The notes under the pieces were generated by a model. The model made no database searches. It saw only the letters and a list, made by a program, of their open reading frames with translations, and had not been told where the DNA came from. 64,000 nucleotides of DNA from the NCBI RefSeq assembly GCF_007828045.1, contig NZ_VITN01000029.1, forward strand, positions 1-64,000. The letters are read 5' to 3'. The position numbers and the translations under genes were made by a program. Position 1 is the first letter of the stretch. Every line of letters starts with the position of its first letter. Below, in pieces: positions 42,742 through 51,688 of the stretch. This DNA is from Nitrospirillum amazonense (GTDB lineage: Bacteria; Pseudomonadota; Alphaproteobacteria; Azospirillales; Azospirillaceae).

Positions 42742-43794
42742 ATGCGTTCGCGTCGTTTTTCCGCTTCCATCGTCGCCGCCGGCTTGGCCGCGTCCCTGCT
42801 GTCCGGCTGCGCCTTTTTCGAGGGTGACGACGATACCGCCCCCGCCAAGCCCGGCGACGGCTTGTTGTCCCGGTTGGCCCAGGATCCTGAGGCCCAGCCT
42901 GCGGGTTCCGCCCAATCGGTGACGCAAGCGCCCACCGCCTCGCCGGCCGCCCCGATCAATGTTCCCGTCCTGCCGGCGCCGGCGGTCCAGGCGCCCCCCG
43001 AGAACACGCCCCTTGGGCAGGCCGCGCCCATCCAGACGCCCGATACCATCATGCCCGGCGCCCAGGGGCGGGCGGGTCAGATGGCCGTGTCCACCCTACC
43101 GCTGGACGGCCACATCAATCCCCCCGTCGACCCGCCGGACGCGCAGCGGCTGGTGGCCCAGGCCGATGCGCAGATGGAGGATAAGAACGGCAAGGGCCCG
43201 TCGTCGCAGGACATGGCCTCGGCCCTGGCGCTGTTCGACCAGGCCATGGCCCGTGGCAGCCTCAAGGCGCGCGAGGCGCTGGCGGTCTACTACTACTATG
43301 GCCGGGGCACGGCCCGGGATCCGCAGAAGGCGGCGCAGGTGGTGAAGCCCGCCGCCCAGGCCGGCCTGGGCATGGCGGCGCTGATCTACGGCCAGTTGTA
43401 CAACAACGGCAGCATCCCCGGCGGCGGCGCCGGCGAGGCGCAGTACTGGTACAACATCGCCCGCCGCGCCGGCTGCGCCCCCTGCATATCCAGCCACCAG
43501 GAATTCCTGAACAGCATCGAGGCCAAGCTGAACCTGCCGGCCAGCAAGGGGCAGGGCGACTTGGCCAGCGACCCCATCGTGCTGGCCGGCATCACCGACA
43601 GCGCCGCCGGCGCCAAGCGCGAATACACCACGCTGGGCATCCTCTACCCCGGCTGGAAGCAGGTGGAACAGCGCCAACTGACGGAAAGCGGCCGCATGCT
43701 GGACCAGTTCACCCTGGAAAACCCCCAGCAGCGCCGCGTGCGCGTCTATTTCGACGCCACCGGCTGGGGCAAGCCGGCAGCCAAGGCGAAGTAG
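42742..43794 (+). CDS. Sel1-like repeat lipoprotein
   Basis: This 350-residue protein has a lipoprotein signal with LLSGC (Cys23), a Pro/Ala-rich linker (about 35-120), then two or more Sel1/TPR-like helical repeats (about 150-260, with ALALFDQAMARGSLKAREALAVYYYYGRGTARDPQKAAQVVKPAAQAG). It ends in a domain of unknown function. Two cysteines in AGCAPCISS lie at the end of the repeat region. Sel1 lipoproteins usually act as protein-interaction scaffolds in the envelope. No partner gene is obvious. The start at 42742 fits the signal peptide. Confidence 0.75.
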   Translation: MRSRRFSASIVAAGLAASLLSGCAFFEGDDDTAPAKPGDGLLSRLAQDPEAQPAGSAQSVTQAPTASPAAPINVPVLPAPAVQAPPENTPLGQAAPIQTPDTIMPGAQGRAGQMAVSTLPLDGHINPPVDPPDAQRLVAQADAQMEDKNGKGPSSQDMASALALFDQAMARGSLKAREALAVYYYYGRGTARDPQKAAQVVKPAAQAGLGMAALIYGQLYNNGSIPGGGAGEAQYWYNIARRAGCAPCISSHQEFLNSIEAKLNLPASKGQGDLASDPIVLAGITDSAAGAKREYTTLGILYPGWKQVEQRQLTESGRMLDQFTLENPQQRRVRVYFDATGWGKPAAKAK

Positions 43795-43856
43795 AAAGCC
43801 AGCCCAGCGGATGCTGACGCCCGGAATCAGGAAACCCGGCTGAACACAAAGCCCGG

Positions 43857-44918
43857 CTATTGATTCCAGGCGCGGCGCAGGGCCTGGCCGCAGGCCATGC
43901 TGGCCAGATAGGCCTTGGGCGCCATGACCTCGCGCGCGATCAGGCCATAGGTGCGGCGGTCGGCGCTGATCCAGGGATAGAAGCCCATCATGCCCGGGCT
44001 GCTGAAGGCGCCGTCGCCGCCGGGGCCATCCTCCACCCAATGGTTCAGGCTGTAGTGCCAGGGCTGGGGCAAATCCGGCGCCTGCACGGCCGCGCAGTCC
44101 GGTCCCTGGGTACAGACGGGGTGGCTGCCCAGCAGGTCGTGGATGCGCAGATGGCCGGACACCACCTTGCGCAGGAAGGCGCCATAGGCGGCCGGGCTGG
44201 CCTTCAGGCCGCCGGACACGCGGGGGGCGGCATAGTCCAGGTGCAGGTCCGGGCCCAACACCCGCCGCACCTCCGCCGCCAAGCCGTAGCGGTCCAGATC
44301 GCCTAGGCCCAGGGTGGTCGCCAGATGCTGGTCGTGGCCGCCGTTATAGCTGAACCGGCCCTGATGCTCGGCATTCAGCAGGCCGTTGCCGCGCCGGTCC
44401 AGGCAGGCGGCCACGGTGTGGGCGGCGAAACAGGCCAGCGGGTTGAAGTTGTCATAGCCGGACCGCATCTCCAGCGCGTCCAGCTGGTCCGGCGTCAACT
44501 GGCCGCCCACCCGCTCCACCACATAGGCGGCGAAGACCAGCTTGCTGGCGCTGGCCACCTGCAAGGGCTTGTTGGCGCTGTAGCGGCTGCCCCGGGTACC
44601 GCTGGCCAGGGTCCCGCTGCCGTCGCCGATCTCCCAATAAAAATCGCCCATTTCCCGGCAGGCGGCGTCGGTGCCGGCCGCCGCCGCCACGGCCGCGCGG
44701 CGGCGGGCCAGGCCATGATGGGGGTCGGCCTTCTGGTACGCCTGGGTCTGCAGGGCATCCACCGGCATGGCATGGGCGACCTCTGGGGCGGCCTCTGGGG
44801 CGACCTCCGGCGAGGCCGATGACGGGGCCGGCGATTGGGCGCCGGCCCCGGCGGCGGCCATCAAGGCGGCACCCGACAGGCCTGCCGCCAGGGCGGCCGC
44901 CCGCCATTTCATCGCCAT
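43857..44918 (-). CDS. secreted serine hydrolase, beta-lactamase/PBP-like
   Basis: This 353-residue protein has a signal peptide (MKWRAAALAAGLSGAALMAAAGAGA), a low-complexity linker built on repeated EVAPEAAPEVA, and a catalytic-type region with QVASASKLVFAAYVVERVGG. Its S-x-x-K (SASK) resembles the serine beta-lactamase/transpeptidase nucleophile. Downstream SYNGGHDQHLA may supply the second motif, and EDGPGGDGAFSSPGMMGFYPWI is a plausible third region. No standard KTG triad is present, so carboxypeptidase or lactamase activity is uncertain. Start at 44918 is by signal-peptide fit. It is convergent with the Sel1 lipoprotein and divergent from the lipase. Confidence 0.6.
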   Translation of the reverse strand: MAMKWRAAALAAGLSGAALMAAAGAGAQSPAPSSASPEVAPEAAPEVAHAMPVDALQTQAYQKADPHHGLARRRAAVAAAAGTDAACREMGDFYWEIGDGSGTLASGTRGSRYSANKPLQVASASKLVFAAYVVERVGGQLTPDQLDALEMRSGYDNFNPLACFAAHTVAACLDRRGNGLLNAEHQGRFSYNGGHDQHLATTLGLGDLDRYGLAAEVRRVLGPDLHLDYAAPRVSGGLKASPAAYGAFLRKVVSGHLRIHDLLGSHPVCTQGPDCAAVQAPDLPQPWHYSLNHWVEDGPGGDGAFSSPGMMGFYPWISADRRTYGLIAREVMAPKAYLASMACGQALRRAWNQ

Positions 44919-45168
44919 TTCCAACACCCGCCGTTGCACACGCACGTCCGCCGACCACACCCATTGCCCAGAGCGCGGCCATGATATCAGCCACCCCCGG
45001 TGGCGGGTATGGACGGGGCCGGTACTGTCGTCTTTGTCGCAGGCGGGCTATCCGGGTGATATGCACCTCACGCGCGCATTGCATGGAAAATACATACGTA
45101 TTAATTGTGATGCCGCCTTCAATTGGGACGTTCTCGTGGGCGTCCTGCAATCAGCGGGAGTGAATGGG

Positions 45169-46464
45169 ATGGCGACGATCTATGATGCATGGCAGACCAC
45201 CTTCTTCTTCAACAACATCGCCAATGACGCCAGCGGGCAGGACGTGACGGTGGACTTGGATAAGTCCCTGCCGAAAAGCGCCGCCCTGCAGGCGGGCGCC
45301 ACGGCTGCGGCCGCGCAGCTGACAGCCATCCTGACGGCCGGCATCGACAAGGCGATCAAGGCCGCCGGATCGCAGTTGGGGGCTGACGACTGGACCGTGG
45401 TGTGGGGCCCCCAGGCCCTCTGCATCGATCCGGTCTTCGGCAGCGTGCGTTGGGAGGCGCCGACCCCCACCGCCCGCTTCAACGCCGCCAACGCCCTGTT
45501 CGTGGTCTACAGTCCCACGCTGGCCCGCTACGTCGTGGCCATCGCCGCCACCAACTTCAAATCCTTCTACGACTGGCTGAAGGAGGATTTCGCCGTGGCC
45601 ACCGTGGTGGCATGGGAGGGGGCCTTGCAGGTGTGGAACGGCGGCACCAACGACACCCAGCCCGGCGACCAGGTCCCCTGCATCTCAATGGCGACCTACA
45701 CCGGCATCACCAACCTGCTCGGCATCATCGATACCCAGATCACCAAGCAGACTTTGGTGACCTTCCTCAAGGGGTTGACCCCGCCGTCCGGCACCACGCT
45801 GACCTTCACCGGCCATTCGCTGGCGGGCGCCTTGTCGCCGACGCTGGCCATGGCTTGCTTCGATCCCACCGCCGGCCTGCTGCGGGGCGGTTCGTGGGCG
45901 GCCGGCGACGCCATGATCTACGCCACCGCCGGCGCCACCCCCGGCAACGCCCCCTTCGCGGCGCTGGTCAACGGCACCGCCTGGGCGGGCGGCGACCAGA
46001 CGGGCAGCCAGCCCTGGCAGATCTGGAACCACGACATGTACAACAATGTGGACGTGGTGCCCCACGCCTGGGGTTCCGCCATGCTGGACGCCATTCCCGG
46101 CTATTACGGCACCTATTACGGCGCGCTGACGACCGACCTCATCACCCACCTCATCTCGCACGCCCGCGCTTATGCCAAGAAGGGGGAAGCCGTGGCCGGC
46201 CCCTACACCCCCATCAACAACCAGGCGCTGAATTCCGAGGGCCAGTCCGCCGCCTTCGACGAATTCGTCTCCAGCTACAAGGTGTCTGAGGGTGGTGGGG
46301 AGGTGATCGAGTACCTGACCCCGGCCCAGGCCGCGGTGGTATCACCCCCGCCCACGGACAAGACGCAGGTGTCCTGGACCGAACAGGTGCTGTTCCAGCA
46401 CACCACGGCCTATGGTCAGCTGATCCTGCAGAACCCGCCCCAGCCGGTGAAGTCGGCGTCTTGA
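45169..46464 (+). CDS. class 3 lipase family protein
   Basis: This 431-residue alpha/beta-hydrolase of the fungal-type class 3 lipase family has LTFTGHSLAGALSPTLAMAC (Ser217) as the nucleophile elbow. The later MYNNVDVVPHAWG holds the N-x-x-D-x-V-P motif (Asp295). An oddity is that the elbow reads GHSLA where class 3 lipases have GHSLG. The ATG at 45169 follows GGGAG; there is no obvious signal peptide. The upstream leader contains a low-GC patch (about 45088-45115) likely to hold the promoter. Homologues are often cytosolic or non-classically secreted. The stop lies in a 26-bp tandem duplication. Confidence 0.75.
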   Translation: MATIYDAWQTTFFFNNIANDASGQDVTVDLDKSLPKSAALQAGATAAAAQLTAILTAGIDKAIKAAGSQLGADDWTVVWGPQALCIDPVFGSVRWEAPTPTARFNAANALFVVYSPTLARYVVAIAATNFKSFYDWLKEDFAVATVVAWEGALQVWNGGTNDTQPGDQVPCISMATYTGITNLLGIIDTQITKQTLVTFLKGLTPPSGTTLTFTGHSLAGALSPTLAMACFDPTAGLLRGGSWAAGDAMIYATAGATPGNAPFAALVNGTAWAGGDQTGSQPWQIWNHDMYNNVDVVPHAWGSAMLDAIPGYYGTYYGALTTDLITHLISHARAYAKKGEAVAGPYTPINNQALNSEGQSAAFDEFVSSYKVSEGGGEVIEYLTPAQAAVVSPPPTDKTQVSWTEQVLFQHTTAYGQLILQNPPQPVKSAS

Positions 46465-46491
46465 GCCAGCCGGTGAAGTCGGCGTCCTGAG
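46441..46491 (+). repeat. tandem duplication over the lipase stop codon
   Basis: A 25-base sequence beginning CAGCCGGTGAAGTCGG occurs at 46441-46465 and again at 46467-46491 with a single T-to-C difference. The first copy encodes the last residues and stop; the second is untranslated. It looks like a recent slippage duplication. Confidence 0.85.
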
Positions 46492-46521
46492 ACCGACGGC
46501 GATCCAATAGAACCCCAATAA

Positions 46522-46557
46522 GGAAAGGCCGGCGTCCATCCGGGCGCCGGCCTTTCC
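46522..46557 (+). terminator. terminator between lipase and malate synthase genes
   Basis: GGAAAGGCCGGCG (46522-46534) pairs perfectly with CGCCGGCCTTTCC (46545-46557). The A and T ends allow function on both strands, serving the lipase gene and the convergent aceB. Confidence 0.8.
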
Positions 46558-46609
46558 CCGCGGTCTTCGCCCCTTTTGCTTGGGCGTTCCTCCCCCTCCC
46601 CCCGGGACC

Positions 46610-48256
46610 TCAGGAACCCGTTTCCATCAGCCGGTCATAGGCCGGCAGGGTGAGGAATTCGGCGAAGCGGTGCTGGAACACCAGCTCGGAGAACAGGCGC
46701 GCCGCCTCCTCATGCCGGCTGTGGGCCAGGGCCACCTCTCCCACGCGGCCGATCCAGGCGGCCAGTTCCTCCTCGATGATGCGTTCCACCAGGGCATGAT
46801 CGACGGTGCGGCCGTCGTCCAGCTTGGCGCCGTGGCGCAGCCACTGCCAGACCTGGGCGCGGCTGATCTCGGCCGTGGCCGCATCCTCCATCAGGTTGAA
46901 CAGGGGCACGCAGCCCTGGCCGCGCAGCCAGGCCTCGATATAGCCGATGCCCACCGCCACGTTCTGGCGCAGGCCGGCCTCGGTGCGCGGGCCCTGAGGG
47001 ATGGCCAGCAGATCCTCCGCCGTCACCCGCACGTCGTGGCAGGTGGCGTGGATCTGGTTGGGCGTGCGCATCAGGTCGTCGAAGATCTCGCGCGCCACCG
47101 GCACCAGCGCCGGATGGGCCACCCAGGTGCCGTCATGGCCGTTGCGGGCCTCCCGCTCCTTATCCGCCCGCACCTGGGCGAAGGCGCGGTCGTTGGCGAC
47201 GGGATCGTCCTTCACCGGGATGTAGGCCGCCATGCCGCCGATGGCGGGGGCGCCCCGGCGGTGGCAGGTCTTCACCGCCAGGCGGGAGTAGGCGTTGAGG
47301 AAGGCCTTGTCCATGGTGACGGCCGCGCGGTCGGGCAGCAGGGCATCGGGGTCGTTCCGGAACTTCTTGATGAAGCTGAAGATATAATCCCAGCGGCCAC
47401 AGTTCAGGCCGGCGGAATGGCAGCGCAGCTCATATAGAATCTCGTCCATCTCGAAAGCCGCCAGGATGCTTTCGATCAGCACCGTGGCCTTGATGGTGCC
47501 CGGGGGCAGCTCCAGGCATTCCTGGGCGTGCAGGAACACGTCGTTCCACAGCCGCGCCTCGGCCCGGCCCTCGATCTTGGGCAGGTAGAAATAGGGGCCG
47601 CTGCCCCGGGCCAGCAGTTCGCGGGCGTTGTGGAAGAAGTGCAGGCCGAAGTCGAACAGGGCGGCCGACACGGGCCGGCCGTCGATCAACACATGCTTTT
47701 CCTCCAGGTGCCAGCCGCGCGGGCGGACCATCAGCACGGCGACCTTGTCGTTCAGGGCGTAGTGCTTGCCCGACACGGGATCGGTGTGGGTGATGGTGCG
47801 GCGGATGGCGTCGCGCAGATTGACCTGGCCGTCCATGACATTGGACCAGGTCGGGGCGTTGCTGTCCTCGAAATCGGCCATGAACACCTGCGCGCCGGAA
47901 TTCAGCGCGTTGATGATCATCTTGCGCTCGACGGGGCCGGTGATCTCCACCCGGCGGTCGCGCAGGTCGGCCGGCTGCGGCTCGACCATCCATTCTTCAT
48001 GCCGGGCATAGCCGCAGGCGGGGTTGAAGGCCGGCTTCTCACCGGCGTCCAGGCGCGCCTGGCGCTCCACCCGCTTTTCCAGCAGATAGCGCCGGCGCCA
48101 GCCGAAGCGGCGTTCCAGGTCGGCCACGAAGGCCAGGGCGGCGGGGGTCAGGAGGACATCATAGCCGGGCTTGGACGCGGCGCGGATCTCGATACGGCCT
48201 ACCGGGGCGTCCGGGGACAGGCGGGGGGCCGAGGGGGCGAGCAGAGCGTCAGGCAT
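46610..48256 (-). CDS. aceB: malate synthase A
   Basis: This 548-residue enzyme condenses glyoxylate with acetyl-CoA to malate, the second step of the glyoxylate shunt. Family motifs are ERKMIINALNSGAQVFMADFEDSNAPTW (substrate and Mg site), RPRGWHLEEKH, and GLNCGRWDYIFSFIKKF, a strong malate synthase A signature; the length is normal. The ATG follows GGGAGAGG. It lies 337 bases downstream of aceA on the same strand. The gap contains two structured repeats, so the pair may be one transcript with processing between, or two units. Confidence 0.96.
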   Translation of the reverse strand: MPDALLAPSAPRLSPDAPVGRIEIRAASKPGYDVLLTPAALAFVADLERRFGWRRRYLLEKRVERQARLDAGEKPAFNPACGYARHEEWMVEPQPADLRDRRVEITGPVERKMIINALNSGAQVFMADFEDSNAPTWSNVMDGQVNLRDAIRRTITHTDPVSGKHYALNDKVAVLMVRPRGWHLEEKHVLIDGRPVSAALFDFGLHFFHNARELLARGSGPYFYLPKIEGRAEARLWNDVFLHAQECLELPPGTIKATVLIESILAAFEMDEILYELRCHSAGLNCGRWDYIFSFIKKFRNDPDALLPDRAAVTMDKAFLNAYSRLAVKTCHRRGAPAIGGMAAYIPVKDDPVANDRAFAQVRADKEREARNGHDGTWVAHPALVPVAREIFDDLMRTPNQIHATCHDVRVTAEDLLAIPQGPRTEAGLRQNVAVGIGYIEAWLRGQGCVPLFNLMEDAATAEISRAQVWQWLRHGAKLDDGRTVDHALVERIIEEELAAWIGRVGEVALAHSRHEEAARLFSELVFQHRFAEFLTLPAYDRLMETGS

Positions 48257-48330
48257 GATACCTCTCCCTTCAGATCAGGGGGCCTGTCGCGGCGCGGCTC
48301 AGGCCCTCGAGGCGGTGATTTAGGGGGCAG

Positions 48331-48381
48331 GGGTGCGGCGGCGGGACGCTCCAGCGTCGTTTAAACCCCGTCGCCGCACCC
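48331..48381. repeat. REP-like hairpin element, copy 1
   Basis: An outer stem of 15 pairs with one mismatch (GGGTGCGGCGGCGGG with CCCGTCGCCGCACCC) encloses an inner hairpin GACGCT-CC-AGCGTC (48345-48358) and CGTTTA. The inner module is identical to copy 2 while the outer stem differs. Confidence 0.7.
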
Positions 48382-48433
48382 TTGCCAGGGCAGGGGATGG
48401 AATGGGCCATCCCCGCCGATCTCGTGGACGCGT

Positions 48434-48463
48434 TGGAATTCAGTGAAATGGAATTCGGTGAAA
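48434..48463. repeat. two 15-bp tandem repeats
   Basis: TGGAATTCAGTGAAA is followed directly by TGGAATTCGGTGAAA. The copies differ at one base and lie between the two hairpin elements. Confidence 0.7.
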
Positions 48464-48478
48464 TCCGGAGGGGAAACC

Positions 48479-48524
48479 GGGCGGCGGCGGGACGCTCCAG
48501 CGTCGTTTATTCCCGCCGCCGCCC
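48479..48524. repeat. REP-like hairpin element, copy 2
   Basis: A perfect 14-bp outer stem (GGGCGGCGGCGGGA with TCCCGCCGCCGCCC) surrounds the same GACGCT-CC-AGCGTC inner hairpin (48491-48504) and CGTTTAT linker as copy 1. Confidence 0.75.
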
Positions 48525-48593
48525 GAAAGGTGATCCCAGGCGAACGGTGCGTCGGCCTTCCCTGGGATCACCCGTTCCGGGAACCTTGATCGA

Positions 48594-49883
48594 TCAGTGG
48601 AACTGGTCGGTCTCGGTCGAGTCCTTCATGGCGGTGGTGCTGCTGGTGCCGCCGGTGATCGCCATGGACACGGCGTCGAAGTAGCCGGTGCCCACCTCGC
48701 GCTGGTGCTTCACCGCGGTGAAGCCTTGCTCGACGGCGGCGAATTCCTTCTGCTGCAGCTCGGAGAAGGCGGCCATGCCGCGCTCCTTGTAGCCGCGCGC
48801 CAGCTCGAAGGTGGCGTAGTTCAGCGAGTGGAAGCCCGCCAGGGTGATGAACTGGAACTTATAGCCCATGGCGCCCAGCTCCTGCTGGAAGCGGGCGATG
48901 GTCGCCTCGTCCAGGTTGGCGCGCCAGTTGAAGCTGGGCGAGCAGTTGTAGGCCAACAGCTTGCCCGGGAACTGCTTGTGCACGGCCTCGGCGAAGCGGC
49001 GGGCGTCATCCAGGTTGGGCTTGGACGTTTCCCACCACAGCAGGTCGGCATACGGAGCGTAAGCCAGGCCGCGGGCGATGCAGTAATCGACGCCCATGCC
49101 CTTGCGGATGCGGAAGAAGCCTTCCGGCGTGCGGTCGTTGCGGTCGATGAAGGGATGGTCGCGCTCATCCACGTCGGACGTGATCAGCTGCGCGCTTTCC
49201 GCATCCGTGCGGGCCACCACCAGGGTGCTGGTGCCGGAGACGTCGGCGCCCAGGCGGGCGGCGTTCAGGATGCGGATGAACTGCTGGATGGGGATCAGCA
49301 CCTTGCCGCCCAGGTGGCCGCACTTCTTCTCCGACGCCAGCTGGTCCTCGAAATGGACGGCGGCGGCCCCGGCCTCGATCATGGACTTCATCAGCTCATG
49401 GGCGTTCAGCGGACCGCCGAAGCCGGCCTCGGCGTCGGCGACGATGGGCACCATCCAGTTGATGTCGTCCTTGCCTTCGGAATGGGAAATCTGGTCGGCG
49501 CGCAGCAGGGCGTTGTTGATGCGCTTCACGACGCTGGGGACCGAGTTGGCCGGGTACAGGCTCTGGTCCGGGTACATCTGGCCCGCCAGGTTGGCATCGG
49601 CCGCGACCTGCCAGCCGGACAGGTAGATCGCCTCCAGGCCGGCCTTGGCCATCTGCACCGCCTGGTTGCCGGTGAAGGCGCCCAGGCTGTGGACGTAGGG
49701 CCGGGTGTGCAGCAATTCCCACAAGCGGCGGGCGCCCAGCTCGGCCAGGGTATATTCGATCTTCACCGTGCCGGACAGGCGCTTCACGTCCTCCATGGTG
49801 TAGTCGCGCTTGATACCGTCGAAGCGGCGGGCATGCAGCGCCTTCAGGTCGGTGGGGGTGGGGCCTTGATCCAGCGGAGCCAT
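48594..49883 (-). CDS. aceA: isocitrate lyase
   Basis: This 429-residue enzyme cleaves isocitrate to glyoxylate and succinate, the first step of the glyoxylate shunt used for growth on acetate and fatty acids. The active-site KKCGH is at 186-190, with [28 protein letters not shown] and [12 protein letters not shown] upstream. Length is normal for the bacterial group. AGGAATTAGG precedes the ATG. A divergent RamB/ScfR-type regulator lies 362 bases away; the gap between them is dense in GTAA repeats, which probably hold the regulator's sites. Confidence 0.97.
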   Translation of the reverse strand: MAPLDQGPTPTDLKALHARRFDGIKRDYTMEDVKRLSGTVKIEYTLAELGARRLWELLHTRPYVHSLGAFTGNQAVQMAKAGLEAIYLSGWQVAADANLAGQMYPDQSLYPANSVPSVVKRINNALLRADQISHSEGKDDINWMVPIVADAEAGFGGPLNAHELMKSMIEAGAAAVHFEDQLASEKKCGHLGGKVLIPIQQFIRILNAARLGADVSGTSTLVVARTDAESAQLITSDVDERDHPFIDRNDRTPEGFFRIRKGMGVDYCIARGLAYAPYADLLWWETSKPNLDDARRFAEAVHKQFPGKLLAYNCSPSFNWRANLDEATIARFQQELGAMGYKFQFITLAGFHSLNYATFELARGYKERGMAAFSELQQKEFAAVEQGFTAVKHQREVGTGYFDAVSMAITGGTSSTTAMKDSTETDQFH

Positions 49884-50245
49884 GATCGCCTAATTCCTTT
49901 CATTCAAGACGTCGGACGGCCTTTTGAGCGAGGTTGGAACCATGATGGTTCCGGCCGACCTGATGATGTTCCCGTGACCGCCGGCGTTCGCCTGTTTCGC
50001 ACTGCGTCCGTCGCGTTCACTGCACTGCATTAGACTTGGCGATTTGGTAAACTGGATCAATAAGTCTTTGATTGAAAAGTGGTAATGATGTAATCTCTTG
50101 TAATGTCGGTAAGTGAAAACTTGTAAAGTTTGTAAATTAACTTACCCTTCCGGCGCAGTGCGGAAGGGGTGGGAACCAAGCGGCGGCGGGGCCAAGGCCC
50201 CGTAGAACAGGCCGCCCAGGGGCCGGATGGGAGGGGTGGCGCGCG
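49884..50245. promoter_or_regulatory. divergent aceA/regulator control region with GTAA repeats
   Basis: From 50045 to 50140 the sequence is A/T-rich and carries at least seven (G/T)GTAA words. Three are full TTGTAA at 50098, 50121 and 50130. On the aceA strand CAAACTTTACAAG (50133-50121) resembles the Corynebacterium RamB site (A-A/G-AACTTTGCAAA), differing at the first and last bases and at the G. The region probably contains both promoters. Binding is inferred. Confidence 0.5.
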
Positions 50246-51688
50246 ATGGCGGCGGAAAAGAAGGCGATGCTGGGCCACAAGGTGCGCCGCCTGCGTCGCG
50301 ACCTGCACCTGACCCAGGCCCAGATGGCGGAGATGCTGGCGATCTCCCCCTCCTATCTGAACCTGATCGAGGGGAATCAGCGGCCGCTGACCGTGGCGTT
50401 GCTGCTGAAGATCGGCCAGACCTTCGACGTGGACCTCGCCACCTTCGCCGAGGATGACGAGGTGCGGCTGGTGGCGGGCCTGCGCGAGGTGTTCGCCGAC
50501 CCGCTGTTCGACCATACCGACATCAAGAATCAGGACATGAAGGAGTTGGCGGCGGTCGCTCCCGGCCTGGGCCAGGCGGTGGTCACCCTTTATCGCGCCT
50601 ATCTGGAGGCGCGGGAGGACATCCAGGCGCTGGCGGAAAAGGTGGATGACCGCGACCGCCAGCACCCCCAGGCGGCCGGCCAGCAGTTCGCCCAGGATGA
50701 GGTGGGAGAGTTCTTCCAGGACCAGAACAACCATTTTCCCGAGCTGGAGCTGGCGGCGGAAACGCTGTGGTTCGATGGTGACCTGGATTCGGCCGACCTC
50801 TATGGCTCCCTCGCCCGCTTCGTGCAGAAGGCCCACGGCCTGACGGTCAAGCTGATGCCGGTGGAGGTGATGGGCGAGACGGTGCGCCGCTATGACCGCC
50901 ATTCCCGGCGGGTGCTGATCTCGGAAATGCTGCCGCCGGCGGGGCGCACCTTTCAGCTGGCGGTGCAGGTGGCCCTGATGCGTCACCGCGACCTGCTGTC
51001 GGCCACGGTGGAAAAGGCCACCATGGCCAGCGAGGATTCGCGCCAGCTGGCCCGCATCGTCCTGGCCGGCTACTTCGCCGCCGCCGTCATGATGCCCTAT
51101 GGCCGCTTCCTGGAGGCGGCGAAGTCCGCCCGCTATGACATCGAGGTGCTGATGCACCGTTTCGTCGCCAGCTTCGAACAGGTCTGCCACCGGCTGACGA
51201 CCTTGCAGCGACCAGGGGCCAAGGGCGTCCCCTTCTTTTTGGTGCGGGTGGATCCGGCGGGCAACATCTCCAAGCGGTTCAGCGCCGTGCCCGGCTTCCA
51301 CATGGCGCGCTTCGGCGGCGGCTGTCCGCGCTGGACCGTGCATCAGGCCTTCCGCAACCCGGGCCAAATCCTGACCCAGCTGATGCGCATGCCGGACGGC
51401 ATCAATTATTTCGCCATCGCCCGCACCCTCAGCAAGGCGGGCGGGTGGAAAAGCGTGCCGCGCCAGTTCGCCCTCAGCCTGGGCTGCGAGGCGACGCAGG
51501 CGCACCAGCTGATCTATGCCGACGGCATCGACCTGGCCGGCGCGCAGGCCACACCGGTCGGCACCAACTGCCGCCTGTGCCCGCGCCTGGATTGCACGCA
51601 GCGGGCCTTCCCGCCCTTGAACCACCGCCTGGTGGTGGATGAGAACATCCGCGGCCTGTCCAGCTACATCGGCCCACCCACCGGCTGA
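50246..51688 (+). CDS. XRE-family short-chain fatty acyl regulator (RamB/ScfR type)
   Basis: This 480-residue regulator has an N-terminal XRE helix-turn-helix (LGHKVRRLRRDLHLTQAQMAEMLAISPSYLNLIEGNQRPL, about 8-50), a central IrrE-like domain and a C-terminal DUF2083-type domain ending GTNCRLCPRLDCTQRAFPP, with the three conserved cysteines of this group. RamB, MccR and PrpC-linked ScfRs sense short-chain acyl-CoA and control acetate, propionate or methylcitrate genes. It is divergent from aceA, which fits control of the glyoxylate shunt. GGGAGG precedes the ATG at 50246. The ligand (acyl-CoA) is by family. Confidence 0.9.
   Translation: MAAEKKAMLGHKVRRLRRDLHLTQAQMAEMLAISPSYLNLIEGNQRPLTVALLLKIGQTFDVDLATFAEDDEVRLVAGLREVFADPLFDHTDIKNQDMKELAAVAPGLGQAVVTLYRAYLEAREDIQALAEKVDDRDRQHPQAAGQQFAQDEVGEFFQDQNNHFPELELAAETLWFDGDLDSADLYGSLARFVQKAHGLTVKLMPVEVMGETVRRYDRHSRRVLISEMLPPAGRTFQLAVQVALMRHRDLLSATVEKATMASEDSRQLARIVLAGYFAAAVMMPYGRFLEAAKSARYDIEVLMHRFVASFEQVCHRLTTLQRPGAKGVPFFLVRVDPAGNISKRFSAVPGFHMARFGGGCPRWTVHQAFRNPGQILTQLMRMPDGINYFAIARTLSKAGGWKSVPRQFALSLGCEATQAHQLIYADGIDLAGAQATPVGTNCRLCPRLDCTQRAFPPLNHRLVVDENIRGLSSYIGPPTG

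Larger units (their letters stand above)
48257..48593. other. aceA-aceB intergenic region
   Basis: This 337-bp gap contains two related hairpin elements (48331-48381 and 48479-48524) and a 15-bp tandem repeat between them (48434-48463). No gene or T-run terminator is seen. Confidence 0.6.

Noticed and set aside
45088-45115. Promoter boxes in the low-GC patch before the lipase
   Set aside because: TTGCAT and TATTAA are only 14 bases apart, too close for a standard promoter; reported only as a low-GC patch.
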